Shown: positions 8,864 to 20,511 of the stretch, in pieces
Numbering within the stretch: the stretch's first letter is position 1
Layout of the letters: the number at the start of each line of letters is the position of its first letter
From: Lucinisca nassula
Taxonomy: Eukaryota > Mollusca > Bivalvia > Lucinida > Lucinidae
Length of the DNA stretch: 64,000 nt
Reading direction: 5' to 3'
Assembly: GCA_963580285.1 (NCBI GenBank)
Contig: OY757019.1
Location: 61,958,587 to 62,022,586, forward strand
Position numbers and translations under genes: made by a program
The notes under the pieces: generated by a model
Databases searched by the model: none
What the model was told of the DNA's origin: nothing
Seen by the model: the letters and a program-made list of their open reading frames with translations, nothing else

Positions 8864-10688
8864 AGTCCACGGAAGTATGCAAAGCGAAGGCATAAATACT
8901 GCCAGAACAGAGCATACACACGGGGACAGGTCACGCGCTAAATATCTTTATAGGCGGGGCAACGGCAATATCCACCATTTGCTAGGTATTTGGAAATAGG
9001 AAGACCCTTAAAAATGCATTTTGGAAGACCATTCAAAAATAAAAAATTAACGGGATTGCAAAACGGCTGATTAGCCTCATCACTGCCTTTTCCAAACAAA
9101 CACATACCTCCAAACACATCACGAAGACACACCTGTCCAACTTTGAACCCCACTAGCATAGGCAGGTCTCCGTGATGAGAGCACTGGTACTAGGACTTTT
9201 TGCAATAGCCGGAATTGGCTGGTCTATTAGTCACCCATCCTGGCTCACTTTAGATGCCTGTTCAAAATTAAAAAACTTCATGCGTTATCACCCTTTAACT
9301 AGCATCGTGACCGAAGGCGTTTTCTTTGCCAAGTTAGGGGTGGAGGCAGAGAATAATGGAAGTCAGAACTGATAATGTATGTTAGCTTTTTTCCTCGGCC
9401 AGACATTCGAAAACAGGGCTGTGCTCTGACACATTTGGCAGTCGAAATTGGCAACACGTCATCACATACTAGAGCCCGTCTTTGGTCTGATTCCTGCACT
9501 AAAAATTCTAAAATCGCTACAGAACTGTGTTTCTTAGGACAAACGCTGTTCCTTGGGTGCGATTTGTGCCTTCCTCCGATTAAGAGTTCAGTATATTCCC
9601 ATTGGTCAGCTGACACCTGTCGAATTGAAAGGTGCCAGCACATTGGAGGCCCTGTGAAGAGCAGTTCATAAACTAATCCCATTTAGCGAGATGGGGGTAG
9701 CCCCTGTGTGCTTTTAGCGCCCGGTTACCTTACAAAATCTATCAAGTCAAGGTCTGCTGCTGTCTAGTCAGCAGAATGAACAGATCATTATCACAATAGT
9801 AATGATAATACTAATAACAATAAAATTGCGTAATGTTTGTCTTTTGCAAACATGACCAACCCTTACCTATTCGCTTTGGAACCTTAAAATCAAGAATGAT
9901 CAAATACCACTGTAATTTGGTGAATCGCTTTTATTTTTCAATAGCAGTCATAGTTAAAATTAAGATGAGGAATTCTAAAGTTGTATATTTTGCATTTCCT
10001 GTTATTAAACTTCGTTTTAGCTGAGACCCCAAAACAAATCAGTGGTAGAATTGGCAACTACACCAAAAGCTGACATACGTCTTGCCAGCGAAAGGCAAGG
10101 ACAAAATAGAGAAAGTGGTCACGGGGTCATGGATACCATCGGCAGATGCAACCATGTATTGCAAAGCACAATTTTTAAGTTTAAGACCTTGATCTCAATT
10201 TCTAAATAGTAAGTTTCTGACCTTGATCTCCTGACAGCAGTATCTTTTTCTGCACCCATAAAAGTGTCTACATATCAACCCTAATCGTAGGTTGAAAACC
10301 ATAACAATGCAAAAACTTTAACATGACTATCTCAATCAAAGTTCAAAGTGTGCGATCTTGGCAGCAGAAGTCAAATCAGTGCTACTGTACTTTGTCAGCT
10401 GTCAAGTAATACCACATATCAACTTCCAATAACATAAAAGATAGAGATCAAATGTTTTACATAAACAAGTAACATGAATATTACGCAAAGTTCTGTCACT
10501 GTTACCTTTACCTTCTGTGTCAGCTGGAGCAGCAGCCACGTGACTGTAACTATACATTATCTGCTGTTAATTATAATATATCATACAAAACCCCAATGTA
10601 CACGATGGATGCCAAAACTATACATTGACCATTCAATTTATGCGACCATGACCTTCTGTCAGCAGCAGCAGCAGCCACATAACTGGAA
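8864..10688. other. No recognised gene
   Basis: Mixed-composition DNA. Open frames at 9172-9372 (N-terminus hydrophobic, LVLGLFAIAGIGW) and 9375-9671 have no family resemblance I can name. Short TAATAA-rich and (CAG)-rich stretches occur near 9790 and 10655. Confidence 0.5.
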
Positions 10689-10689
10689 C

Positions 10690-11220
10690 AAAGTAGAAGT
10701 AAAACAAAGATCAGGAATCGATACAATTAACTTACTCCACCCATCAAAGACACCAAAGGGAAAGAAACACAAACATTAAGCGACCAGACCATAATGGAAA
10801 CCTAAACAAAGGAAGGCCATAAGGAGAGTTCTTTCCCACAAAATGGCCATATGGCCATCCAAAATAAAACGACACAAGTGATACACACAGTAAGTAACAA
10901 ACAACACAATAAATAAACCGCCACAGAAGAACCGCCTTGGAACGGTCAGTGGAATGATTTCCACTGGGGGGCTTAAATCGATTTTACGTGGCCACAATCC
11001 TCGCCCTTACTTCCGTCGCGATTTAGACAAATAATTTGTTCAGTCCGCTTGAAGGCCTCCTAACTCATCAGTGCAACATCTCCGTGAACACAAAAATCAA
11101 AGAACCACAGAGGTGAGACAACGGTGAGGACTCGACAGCAAGAAACCACTGAAATGCTGGAGCAAAAGAAAACCAACAGTTAGACTCCGATGGGCCCGAC
11201 CAGAGACAGAGCATCAGGCA
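10690..11220 (-). mobile_element. 5'-truncated Naiad copy (3' region only)
   Basis: This matches 7310-7826 of copy 1 on the opposite strand, including the GGCCATATGGCC palindrome and the hairpin around TCATTCCACTG. It has no coding sequence. Truncation falls just inside the 3' region, as expected for incomplete target-primed reverse transcription. Confidence 0.9.
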
Positions 11221-11749
11221 TACTCTATACGTGTCTATTTAAAAGTAATACCCGTTAAGCATTATAAGTTCACACTGCAACGTTAAAAAAAAAAAAAAAA
11301 TCTGGAAATTAGCAATATCGCTATATATTCTAATTACTGGTGCTAGCCGGGCACTTGACACAGGACTGTGACCGACTAATGTTTAAGGCAATGCCAAGGA
11401 AACACGATATACCAAATAAAAATGTATTAGACAAGTGATTAGCAAGATATTAGAATTAAAGCAAAACTTTGAAGTTAAGTGTTGTCGGGCGTCCACGCGT
11501 TGTCACCAAACATTCAATATGTGACTTTTCGTAGACAGGACAGATCGTTATGTGTATTTTTTTGTGTGTGACAGCCACTTAAAAAAGCTTTTTTTTCTCA
11601 TGAAATGAGCGTTAAATTGATAGAATGTATGACGGAAAAAACTGAAACTGACTATATCGCAATAATTCTATAGAAACCAGTAAACAATCATTTCTTGGGC
11701 CAAGACAGACAGAAGGACAAACAGATGGAAGAAAAACAGACACAGGACG
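11221..11749. other. No recognised gene
   Basis: AT-rich DNA with an A17 run at about 11286. There is no ORF, tRNA or named repeat that I can support. Confidence 0.5.
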
Positions 11750-12860
11750 AAAACTACATACAGCTCAACATTCTTCTCATGCCGGAGGAAATTATCAAAA
11801 TATTCCTAGCGGTTTGAAAATTATATGTTCGTCATCAGCTGGTGAAAAATTTGCCTCGGCGAGGCAATTTATATAAAAAAATATTGCATTATACAAATTG
11901 GTGAGGTGACTTTGGTCATGCCAATATACATCTTCATGCCAAAATTATTGAAATATACCTTGCGGATAATATATCTAAACTCACTTTGTTATTATTTTAC
12001 CCCGGAGAGGCTATCAATATCAAAAACTTTCGCATTAAACAATATAATTAATTAGATCTTGGCAATATATATCTACCTGCAAAAACTTATCAAAATATGT
12101 CTTGCGGGTTGAAAGTTTTAAAGTCTATGTCAGTTAGTGAAATTTTTGCGTCGGCGAGGCGAAATATAAAGATATCAGCCTTTAGACAAACTCATTTGCT
12201 TGGTCTTGTCAATCTCTCTGCATGCCAAAACTTAACAAAACTAGAATCGTGCAGTCGATGGCACGCCATCGCATATCCCCACGCCACTACCTAATCTACT
12301 CATCATGCCGTTCGCTTTGATATGTTACACGACCATCTTCTGGAAATTTTGATTTTTGGACCCCGCGGGCCCCAACCCTTGGGTCCACCCCTAGGGGTGT
12401 GATCGAAATTCCGACAGTGTCATGCACTCCCCAGACCAAAGATCTATCAGTTCCCAAAGTTTCAAGTTTCGATCTATAACCGTCTAGGAGGAGTTATCCG
12501 GTAAGACGGACGGACAGACAGACGTACGGACGTACGTACGGACGAAGAATACAATTACAATAGCCCACTTTTTCTTTGAAAAGCGTGGGGATAATAATCC
12601 TACTGTTGCCTTGGCCAGGCTTCTTGTGAAGAAATCAGGCATTATGATGAGGCCTAATTGGTCATTGATGAGGCCTAATTGGCCCAAACTAGCTAGCCTG
12701 GCACAAAAAACATGTACATTCAGTTAGTGGAAAATTGTCTCGTAGAGGCTATTTATAAAGAAATCAAGCATTAGACAATCTCACTGGTAAGGTCTTGTCA
12801 ATCTGTATCTGCATTCAGTTTCTGAAAATGTTGCCTCGGCCAGGCCAGAAATCTGGAATT
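11750..12860. repeat. Degenerate tandem repeats with a GGAC-rich tail
   Basis: Phrases such as GCCTCGGCGAGGC, TCAGTTAGTGAAA, CTTGTCAATCT and TTATCAAAATAT recur with drift at about 11800, 12110, 12610 and 12720. This indicates an old array with a unit of roughly 170-300 bp. At 12500-12545 GACGGACGGACAGACAGACG appears, a composition typical of one end of the Helitron-like elements elsewhere in the window (for example 20557 and 29307). Confidence 0.55.
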
Positions 12861-14412
12861 AGACTGCTGGTGATGCTGCTTGACGTAGTCATGGAGCTGC
12901 CTTCTTGGTTCTCGCTGGGGGCTGGACTGCGCAGATCATAACGTCAAACGACAACACTCTGGTGCTGAAGGCCCGTGGTCACCTCAGGAATCCCATGAAG
13001 TCGGCATGACTTCAAGAAAGCCACAGTGCGCTCTGGAAGTACTCTTTCATAAATCCAGACATGTTGTGATATCGATCTTGACTAGCTGCTCAAGAGCTGA
13101 ACAGAGAATAATGATGTTGATGACACTGCTACGTCCGTTCGTTCAAGCTAAGGCATCTTACGTCTGCCAGGATTGAGCGGACAGAACTCCATAGCTCCAC
13201 AGCGAGACGTAAGTTATGTGCTTCTGGGCTGTGAATCGCGGCAGTCTGTCCAACAAGAGTTAATTGCGTTGGACTGCCTGTGCCCTACCGAGTAAAGTGA
13301 AGCACTGCCAGTTTTAGAAATTTTGAATGCCAGTCTAAATTGAGACAAAAATGTAGAGTAATCAGTGACAAATCGGCAGCAGATCGCGATTTCTCTACTC
13401 TGCTCGAGAGCAGAAAGTAGGCCAACGGTGCTCTCTTATGGGGCCGCGCGATTTCGGCCATCGGACTTAGGCTGCAAATGAAGCATGCATTTGCAAGTTT
13501 CCATACAGAAACAAGCGGCTAGTGGTCCAGGAAGAAGACTTGTCGCAAAACAGAATTGGAGGCAATGATCAGGAATCGATACATTTCACAGCTCCAAGTC
13601 CTATTCCCAACCAGCAGCAGGATGAGTGTGCAATGATCCAGATGTTGGTACAAGCCCTCAGCATCTCATACCGGCTTGGTAATGCAGAAGTGCTGCTTGT
13701 AGAACCACCAAGTTCCTGGGACGAACTCATCGATCCCCGCATCCGACGACCTCGACCCGTACAAAATGCCGTTCTCTAAATGTGGCTGTGGCCTAACGTG
13801 TACACGTACGTGCAACACATTATACCAGGCCTAGGTGCCCTCATTAACTTAGATACGATCATTTAACAACCACTTTAGTCTGCCTGAGCAATCAAATTTA
13901 TTTCCGCGCAGAGTAGTTGTTACTATTATTTCGAGTAGTGGTTTTTAGTTACTGGATATCAGTATGTTACATGTAACTGCAATGAAGTTGGGATTACAGG
14001 GATTACATTAGTTTTCTTATTTTTGTTATAAAAGGTAGGTCGTGTTTCGCGTTTGAACGACGCTAACAAGGAACAATATATATGTATATTGGATCCGTGC
14101 CACCAATAAGAAAGATTAGTTATTCCCAGCGGGCACATGACGTCTATGCAACGCCGTACCAACGTCAATGCAACGTCATGCTAGTAAAACTTATTATACT
14201 GACACAGAAACTGTAGTGACTTTCAGCCTCAGCAATTGGTTCCCCAAGGCTGATAAAACACCCTTTTCTCGTTGGAGAAGAGGCAGCTGAGTACCTTCCT
14301 TTCCGTTGCATTCTCACTGTATATCAAAAATTTTGTTTTGCCCTTCCTGTTGGTGCCATTGGTATTATGTTTTCTGTGATGTCGCCTTTTCTGACCATCT
14401 TCAATAGTATAT
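12861..14412. other. No recognised gene; one unassigned open frame
   Basis: The longest frame on the plus strand covers 13522-13779, opening with a GTG codon and extending upstream in frame to about 13471. It is not low-complexity and is rich in Q and P. It ends RRPRPVQNAVL. It follows an acceptor-like CTTAG and could be an exon, but no family is recognised and it has no ATG start. Confidence 0.4.
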
Positions 14413-14414
14413 AC

Positions 14415-14595
14415 CAGCCCTGATAGCTCAGTGTTCTGTGTTTGCTTCGGGAATGGGAGGTCGCGGGTTCGATCCCCGGCCGCGCCATACCAAAGGTGTA
14501 AAAATAGTACTAGGAGCTCCCTTAGCTGACGCTCACATTATCAGGGGTAGTCCTAGGAAGATAAATGAAGCCAGGTAGGTATTTGTTAAAGGATA
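14415..14595 (+). mobile_element. tRNA-derived SINE
   Basis: The 5' end has RNA polymerase III promoter boxes: A box TGATAGCTCAGTG (14421) and B box GGGTTCGATCCCC (about 14464), with the spacing of a tRNA gene. The acceptor stem does not pair, so it is not a functional tRNA. A non-tRNA body follows (GGTGTAAAAATAGTACTAGG and CAGGGGTAGTCCTAGG). Confidence 0.8.
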
Positions 14596-15689
14596 CTTTG
14601 TCGCAATAAAAGCTTACGCTATTTGTTTCGGATATGCGACGTAAAATAAAGCTCCTTTATCTTAAACTTTATACTTATTTCGCTTTTTGTCAGTTCAAGT
14701 ATATAGTAAATCAGCGTCACGTATACGAAAAGGACGTTGCCAGATGGTTCAACAATTTGCGGAAGCTGGAATAAGGATACATTCAATTACATATATGTTG
14801 TGCCGCTTGCTTGCGTAAGGCAAGTTTTTTGTGAAACCTCATGCTTGTAAATGGTAACTTTCAATTACGGTCATTTCGCCAAATAGACACACTACATAGA
14901 AAAACTGAAGTATCCCTGCATATTTTTGACTGGTTCACATTGTTTCTTCACGTTGAATATGATTGCAAATAGCAAATTATAGCGAGAAGTCTGCACTGGA
15001 GCGAAAATGCTTCAAATTTCACATAAACACTGTGGAAAGGCCCTTTTCCGATTATGGCTAGAAAAGCGACTGTCATATAAATTCAATGATAGAGGGTTGT
15101 AGATAAGCGGCCAAATAATTGATCTGGACCGGGAATGTGGTCAGGTATTACGTCTATAGATATTTATACGGGAGCACCCCAAAGGAGCGAATTCTTGCCT
15201 TTTAATTTTTCGGTACAAAATTATTATACCGGACGAACTGAAACAGGCAGGCCAGCGTGCTACAATACCTCCCCACCTTAGGCATTTGGTCCCACAAATA
15301 GGTAGGTATTGTGGTAAGTAATCACTTGGATTAGCAAATAATTTTATTAAAGAGGAAATTTCTGCCAATTAGTAAGCACATGCTTGTCACGTGACACATC
15401 GCAAGAGCTCGTCTAGCAAAGTGGCAGTTTGTCTTAGAAATTCAAGCATAATATTTAAATTGGAGGTACAGTAGGCATGCAAAATGGGCAACATCTTGAC
15501 CCAACAAGGTCCACTGCCAGTCTGTACCTCTGCACAGTCCTGCCAGAGACATGACCAGGTTCAAGATATATATCATAACTGAAGACTGCGGATGTAGAAC
15601 TAAGACTTGATCATCCGTTCCAAACAAACAAGCCGACACGTATCAATTACTAGTGCCCACTTTCCATATAGCGTCTAGAGTCAATACTA
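14596..15689. other. No recognised gene
   Basis: AT-rich sequence with stop codons in all frames. I see no convincing ORF or repeat family. Confidence 0.5.
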
Positions 15690-15945
15690 TTTTAGGTCCT
15701 TATTGAGCTGGTCAGTTTATCTGTCTAAACCTTTCCTGAGCCATAATATATATAAGCAATAAACCAGCACAGTGCATATTCTCTCGCGAGGAACTGACGA
15801 CTGCCCTTCTTGGATCAGCGGAAGGCTGAGAATGATCATAGAAAATATTTCATGATCAATCTCCACGAAAAAAATGTAGCTGACCCCTGCAGGTATCCAA
15901 CCCACATCCACCAGTCAGATGCGGCCAAGGCAGGTGTATGCTGTG
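15690..15945 (-). mobile_element. SINE family A, copy 1
   Basis: This matches 41108-41395 (opposite strand) and 16527-16717. Shared blocks are GGTCAGTTTA, AACCAGCACAGTGCA, GACTGCCCTTCTTGGATCAG and CATGATCAATCTCC. A decayed tRNA-like head (GGTTGGATACC, reverse strand) lies at the right end. Confidence 0.75.
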
Positions 15946-16289
15946 TGTGTACTCATTAGAGTGATCACATTGAATCTCTGCCTCCTCAAATCCAAGCGAT
16001 CACCGGTCCGAGGCGCCAACGACCGAGTCACCGAGGCGAACTTAAATGTCAATTAAGGATTGTCAATAATATTTATATCAGTCAGACTCCTAATGTGTTT
16101 TGCTACCACCGTAGAATGCCGGCTATCTACATAAAAAAAGAATGAAAGTGGCTCACCTTAAATTGAATGCCATCGAAATTCTAAAATTATTCTAAGAATC
16201 AGCAAGTTCTTTCAATACGAGGACTGTTCAAATATGAATGCAACTAAGCACATAAAAATGATTCCGTGATAGATTTCGATGAAAAATTT

Positions 16290-17554
16290 ATTTTGTCCCC
16301 TCAAAGTATTCCCCTTTAACAGATATACAAACTTTCAGTCTTCAGATCCAATCATTGAATGCATTTTTCATAGTCTTTTCGAGGTATACTTTGAAGGCAC
16401 TGGAATATTGCAGAACCGAGGTGTTTGCCCTGTACAAATTTTCGACCAGAAAGGTATTTTTTCAGCCGCGGGAACAAAAAAAGTCACACGGGGCAAGTTC
16501 AGGGGAATACGGGGGTTGAGGGAGTTTTTTTGTTTGTTTGGATTGGAGTTTAACGGCCCAGTCAACACTATTTAGGTCATTTTTGAGCCGGTCAGTTTAC
16601 CTATCCACACTTTCCTGGGCAGGCTTATACGTAAGCGGTTAACCAGTACAGTGCACATTCTTTCGCCAGAAACTGACAACTGCCCTTCTTGAATCAGCGG
16701 AAGGGAGAGAATGACCGTTGAGGGAGTTCAAAAACCGTTTCCTGCTTCAGATAGTCTTGCATAATAAACGCCTTGTGCGATGACGCATTGTCATGTAGCA
16801 ATCTGACATTGGCCAAACCCGTAGCAGGTCTTCGTTCTTTGAAATATTTCTTCAATTTTCGAAGAACTGTATTCTTGTAAAACTTCGCATTTACAGATCT
16901 GCCTTTAGGCACAGCAACCTGAATAGCAGGGCCCTGATTTGAAAAGAATATGGCATACATTACCTTCTTGACGCTCATGGTCCGCTTTGCAATGCATGGT
17001 CTTTTGCAATACTTTGTTGCCCATATTTTGTTCTGAATCTTTCGTTTTGGCTCAAAAAAGTGAACCCATGTCACGTCACCTGTGACGACATTAGGGAAAG
17101 ACTGTGCATTGTAATTTGGAAACTTTTTAAGCAACTTCTTGGCGAACTGAACGCGTGTCTTTTTCTGCTCATCTGTCAACAGATGGGGAATCCATCTAGC
17201 ACAGATCTTTCTCATTTTTAAATCCCGTTTCAGAATTGTATGAGCTGCTCCTAATGAGATGCCAACCAAACTAGCTATTTGCCTAGTGGTGTATCGTGCA
17301 TCGGTAGCAACTCTAGCAACCATCTTGGCAGATGTTGCTCTTTTCGGCCGACGATCATGTGGTGCATCTTCTGTTGAGCCTAGCCCACAGCTGAATTTCT
17401 TACACCAACGAAAAACTGTCGGAAAAGACATTTCATTATGCCCATAAACCGAACATATTTCATCAAAAATATCTTTGCACCGTATATCAAGAATACAACG
17501 ACTCTTAATATAGGACCGTATTTCAACGGCGTACTCTGACCTTCTTCCAACCAT
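16290..17554 (-). pseudogene. mariner transposase, broken by a SINE
   Basis: I start it at MVGRRSEYAV (17554), about 190 bp inside the right inverted repeat. Residues 1-115 hold two helix-turn-helix units; TTRQIASLVGISLGAAHTIL is the second. The catalytic motifs are VTGDVTWVHFFEPKRK (first Asp) and LLHDNASSHKA (second Asp). A SINE then enters after FELPQ. On its far side PPYSPELAPCD supplies the third Asp. Counting across the break gives 34 residues between the second and third Asp, the mariner D,D34D signature. The first motif has V where most mariners have E (TGDE). A run of A at 16474-16480 shifts the frame and gives a stop at about 16462, after which a recognisable C-terminus continues out of frame. 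It is inactive. Confidence 0.93.
16527..16717 (-). mobile_element. SINE family A, copy 2, inside mariner
   Basis: It is flanked by a perfect 11-bp target-site duplication, TTGAGGGAGTT (16516-16526 and 16718-16728). It shares the body of family A, and at its left edge has the tail TTTGTTTGGATTGGAGTTTAACG, which is also the tail of SINE family B. It is 5'-truncated, with no tRNA head. Confidence 0.92.
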
Positions 17555-17748
17555 GTTTTGTATCAGTATACAAGAGTAGACAGTGTTTATCGAACGATAT
17601 AAATGGCTAAAGTGGACGGATTTTAACAGGTTTGGTATCAATGTATAGGTAAAATGTTTTTCTACGCTTTGATATTTATTTCAGGTGATTTTCGCATTAG
17701 TGCATGAGAAAACGTTCTACTTGCATTCATATTTGAACAGTCCTCGTA

Positions 17749-18188
17749 ACACCTTGCAGAAAATTTCATCCCGACTCTTCACACTAGAAATGCTAGGATG
17801 AAGTATCTGCCAAACATCGGCAGTCCACGGCAGTAACTTCGTAAATTCACAGATAAAAGTGATGACTTTAATTCTCGTTTCAGACACCTGACCATGATGA
17901 GGCCTGGTTATAGATGTTGCTCCAGTCCTGTATAAGTGAAAAGGTAATGGTGCCCAAAACAACCACCTATTGACCTAAACTACCGCAAACAACTTGTTTA
18001 ATTTTTTCATTATTCACAAGTTGCCCAGCCTGCGATATTGACGGTGAAACAAGGTCCCGACTCGGTTATCCAGTGATCTAACATATGGAAGTCATGGAAA
18101 CATTTTTTTTAAACTCTGACAAAATATTACACAAAATCAATACTGTTCCGATATTAAGTTGTTTACGGTGCAAGGTAAGTATTAAAAA
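17749..18188. other. No recognised feature
   Basis: About 440 bp of AT-rich single-copy-looking DNA between the mariner and the next element. Confidence 0.5.
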
Positions 18189-18639
18189 ACAAGAGGCCCA
18201 TGGGCCACTATGCTCACCAGAGCTCAGGTGGGCACTGCCCATTGACAGCCATGTACATGTATTTTAACATGACATCATTTTAATCTACCAATTATAAATA
18301 AGTTCTGAATAGTTAGATCCTTTGGAAGCAAAGAATACACCAAATAAACAAAAATAGCAGACTCGGTTTTATTGAGTCTGTTCATGACCAGTACTGAAAA
18401 GTGCTACACCGGCCACGCCCTCTAGCACCTGCTTAGGCAGAACTCTATTTTCAAAATGATTCTAAATGAACTCAATGATCCCAAAGGACCAGAAAATATA
18501 ATCTGCACTATGATGGATAAAGTCTCCCAAATGAACCCCTATATCCAAATGAGCATCCATCTGGACTCAGTATCTAAAACATTAGGCCTTTTATTAAGTA
18601 GAGGGTGTAGCGCATGGACAAAATGGAGCCCTGGCTGGT

Positions 18640-18797
18640 ATCACTAAATGCGTCTTATCATAAGGAATAAGAATAAATATGGTGTAGCAGTGGGGGTCTG
18701 TATACCAGAGTTATAAGGCCTCTTAAGCGGTGGAGGGGTTGGGGCATGTCCTGTTGATCCCTTGGAAAGCCCAAGATTGTTGTCCCTATAAGGACCA

Positions 18798-18896
<99 letters not shown>

Positions 18897-20240
18897 TTTA
18901 TGGGTGGGAATCTGAATGGTTTCTGATATATGAGGCCCTTCTATCACGTGGAGAGGAGAGGAATGGCCCCTGCGACCCCCAAGTGGGTGTGCTATTGATA
19001 AGGAACAAGAACATATATGATTATGGGGTGGGGATTCGAATGGTTTCTGAAATATATGGCCTTTTAAAGTGGAGGGGCGGGGCGCATTGCTGTAGCACAA
19101 AGTTGGTGTGACTGAACGAGTCTTATCATAAGGAACAAGAATATTATAGTTTATGGGTGGGGATCTGAAGGATTTCTGAGATATATGGCTTTTAATAAAG
19201 TAAAGCAGTGGGGCATGACCCAGGCAGTCCGGATGACCCCCAAGCTAGTGTTATTTGAATGTGTCTTATCACAAAGAAGATAATTATATATGGTTTAGGG
19301 GTGGGGCTCTGAACAGTTTCTGAGATATATAGCCTTTTGTGAAGTGGTGGGGTGGGGCAAGGCCCTGGCTTGACCCGAAAGACCTCCAGGTTGACGTCAA
19401 TGAATGTGTCTTATCATAAGGAACAACAATATATATGCTTAGGGGTGGGGATCTGTAAGGTTTCCAAGATATTGGGTCTTTGATGAAATGAAGGGGTGGG
19501 GCACGATTCCGGCACATCCTGGGGGACCCCCAGGTTAGTGTCAATGAATGCGTCATATCATAAGAAAGAAGAATATATAAGGTTTTGGGATGGGGATCTG
19601 AATGGTTTCTGAGATAGATGGCCTTTTGTGAAGTGGAGGGGTGGGGCAAGGCCCCAGCGCACCCAGGAAGACCCCTAAATTGGTGTCAATGAATGAGTCT
19701 CTTCATAAGGAACAAGAATATATAGGGTTTAGGGGTGGGGATCTGTTAGGTTTCCAAGATATTGGGTCTTTTATGAAATGAAGCGGGTGGGGCATGACCC
19801 AGGCACAAGCCGGGGGACCTCCAGGTTGGTGTCACTGAATGCGTCTTATCATAAGGAACAAGAATATATATGGCTTTGGGGTGGGATCTAAATGGTTTCT
19901 GAGATATATGGCCTTTTGTGAAGAAGAAGGGGTGGGGCAAGGCCCAGGCACACCCTGGGAGACCCCCAGGTTGGTGTCAGTGAATGTATATTTTCATAAG
20001 GAACAAGAATATATATGGTTTAGGGGTGGGGATCTGTAAGGTTTCCAAGATATTGGGCCTTTTATGGAATGGAGGGGGTGGGGCATGACCCCGGCACGTA
20101 CCGGAGGACCCCCAGGTTGGTGTCACTGAATGCATCTTATCATAAGGAACAAGAATATATATGGTTTTCGGGTGGGGATCTGGATGGTTTCCGAGTTATA
20201 TGGCTTTTATGAAGTGGAGAGGGTGGGGCATGAAGCATAT
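18640..20240. repeat. Tandem array, about 173-bp unit
   Basis: About nine copies, each with CTTATCATAAGGAACAAGAA, GGTTTAGGGGTGGGGATCTG, TTTCTGAGATATATGGCCTT and GGGTGGGGCATGACCC. An inverted copy of one unit lies at 55503-55600, linking this core to the foldback element there. Confidence 0.9.
18802..18894. repeat. (TA)46 microsatellite
   Basis: Uninterrupted TA dinucleotides lie inside one unit of the surrounding array. Apparent Tyr-Ile repeat frames on both strands are artefacts of this run. Confidence 0.98.
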
Positions 20241-20511
20241 GGCTGAGAGACATTTACTCAAGGAACATTTCTATAAAAGTTTTGTCAAAATATCTGCAAT
20301 AACTTGGCAGCAAATGCCATTTTTCAATTTTCCCCATTATAAGTCTATGGAAAACCTAGGTTGCCATAGCAACCAAACTAAAGAGCCGAATTTTATTAAA
20401 AACACAAAACCTGTAAAGGTAAATATGGTGAATATTTTCATAAACTCTCAGCCTCATAGAGCTTACGGTTTCTGAGGAGATGATTTTTTAAATATTTGTT
20501 TTCCTATTTTT

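Larger units (their letters stand above)
16218..17746 (-). mobile_element. mariner element, D34D type, interrupted
   Basis: Perfect 26-bp inverted repeats (CGAGGACTGTTCAAATATGA and onward) lie at 16218-16243 and 17721-17746. A TA dinucleotide sits outside each end (16216-16217, 17747-17748), the standard mariner target-site duplication. Total length is about 1.53 kb including a 0.19-kb SINE plus its duplication, so the unbroken element was about 1.33 kb, the normal mariner size. Confidence 0.95.

Noticed and set aside
9172..9372. Small secreted protein with a hydrophobic N-terminus.
   Set aside because: No splice, promoter or family support; such short frames are expected by chance in this length of DNA.
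18730..19100. Open frames on both strands with long Tyr-Ile repeats.
   Set aside because: They are read-throughs of the (TA)n microsatellite.
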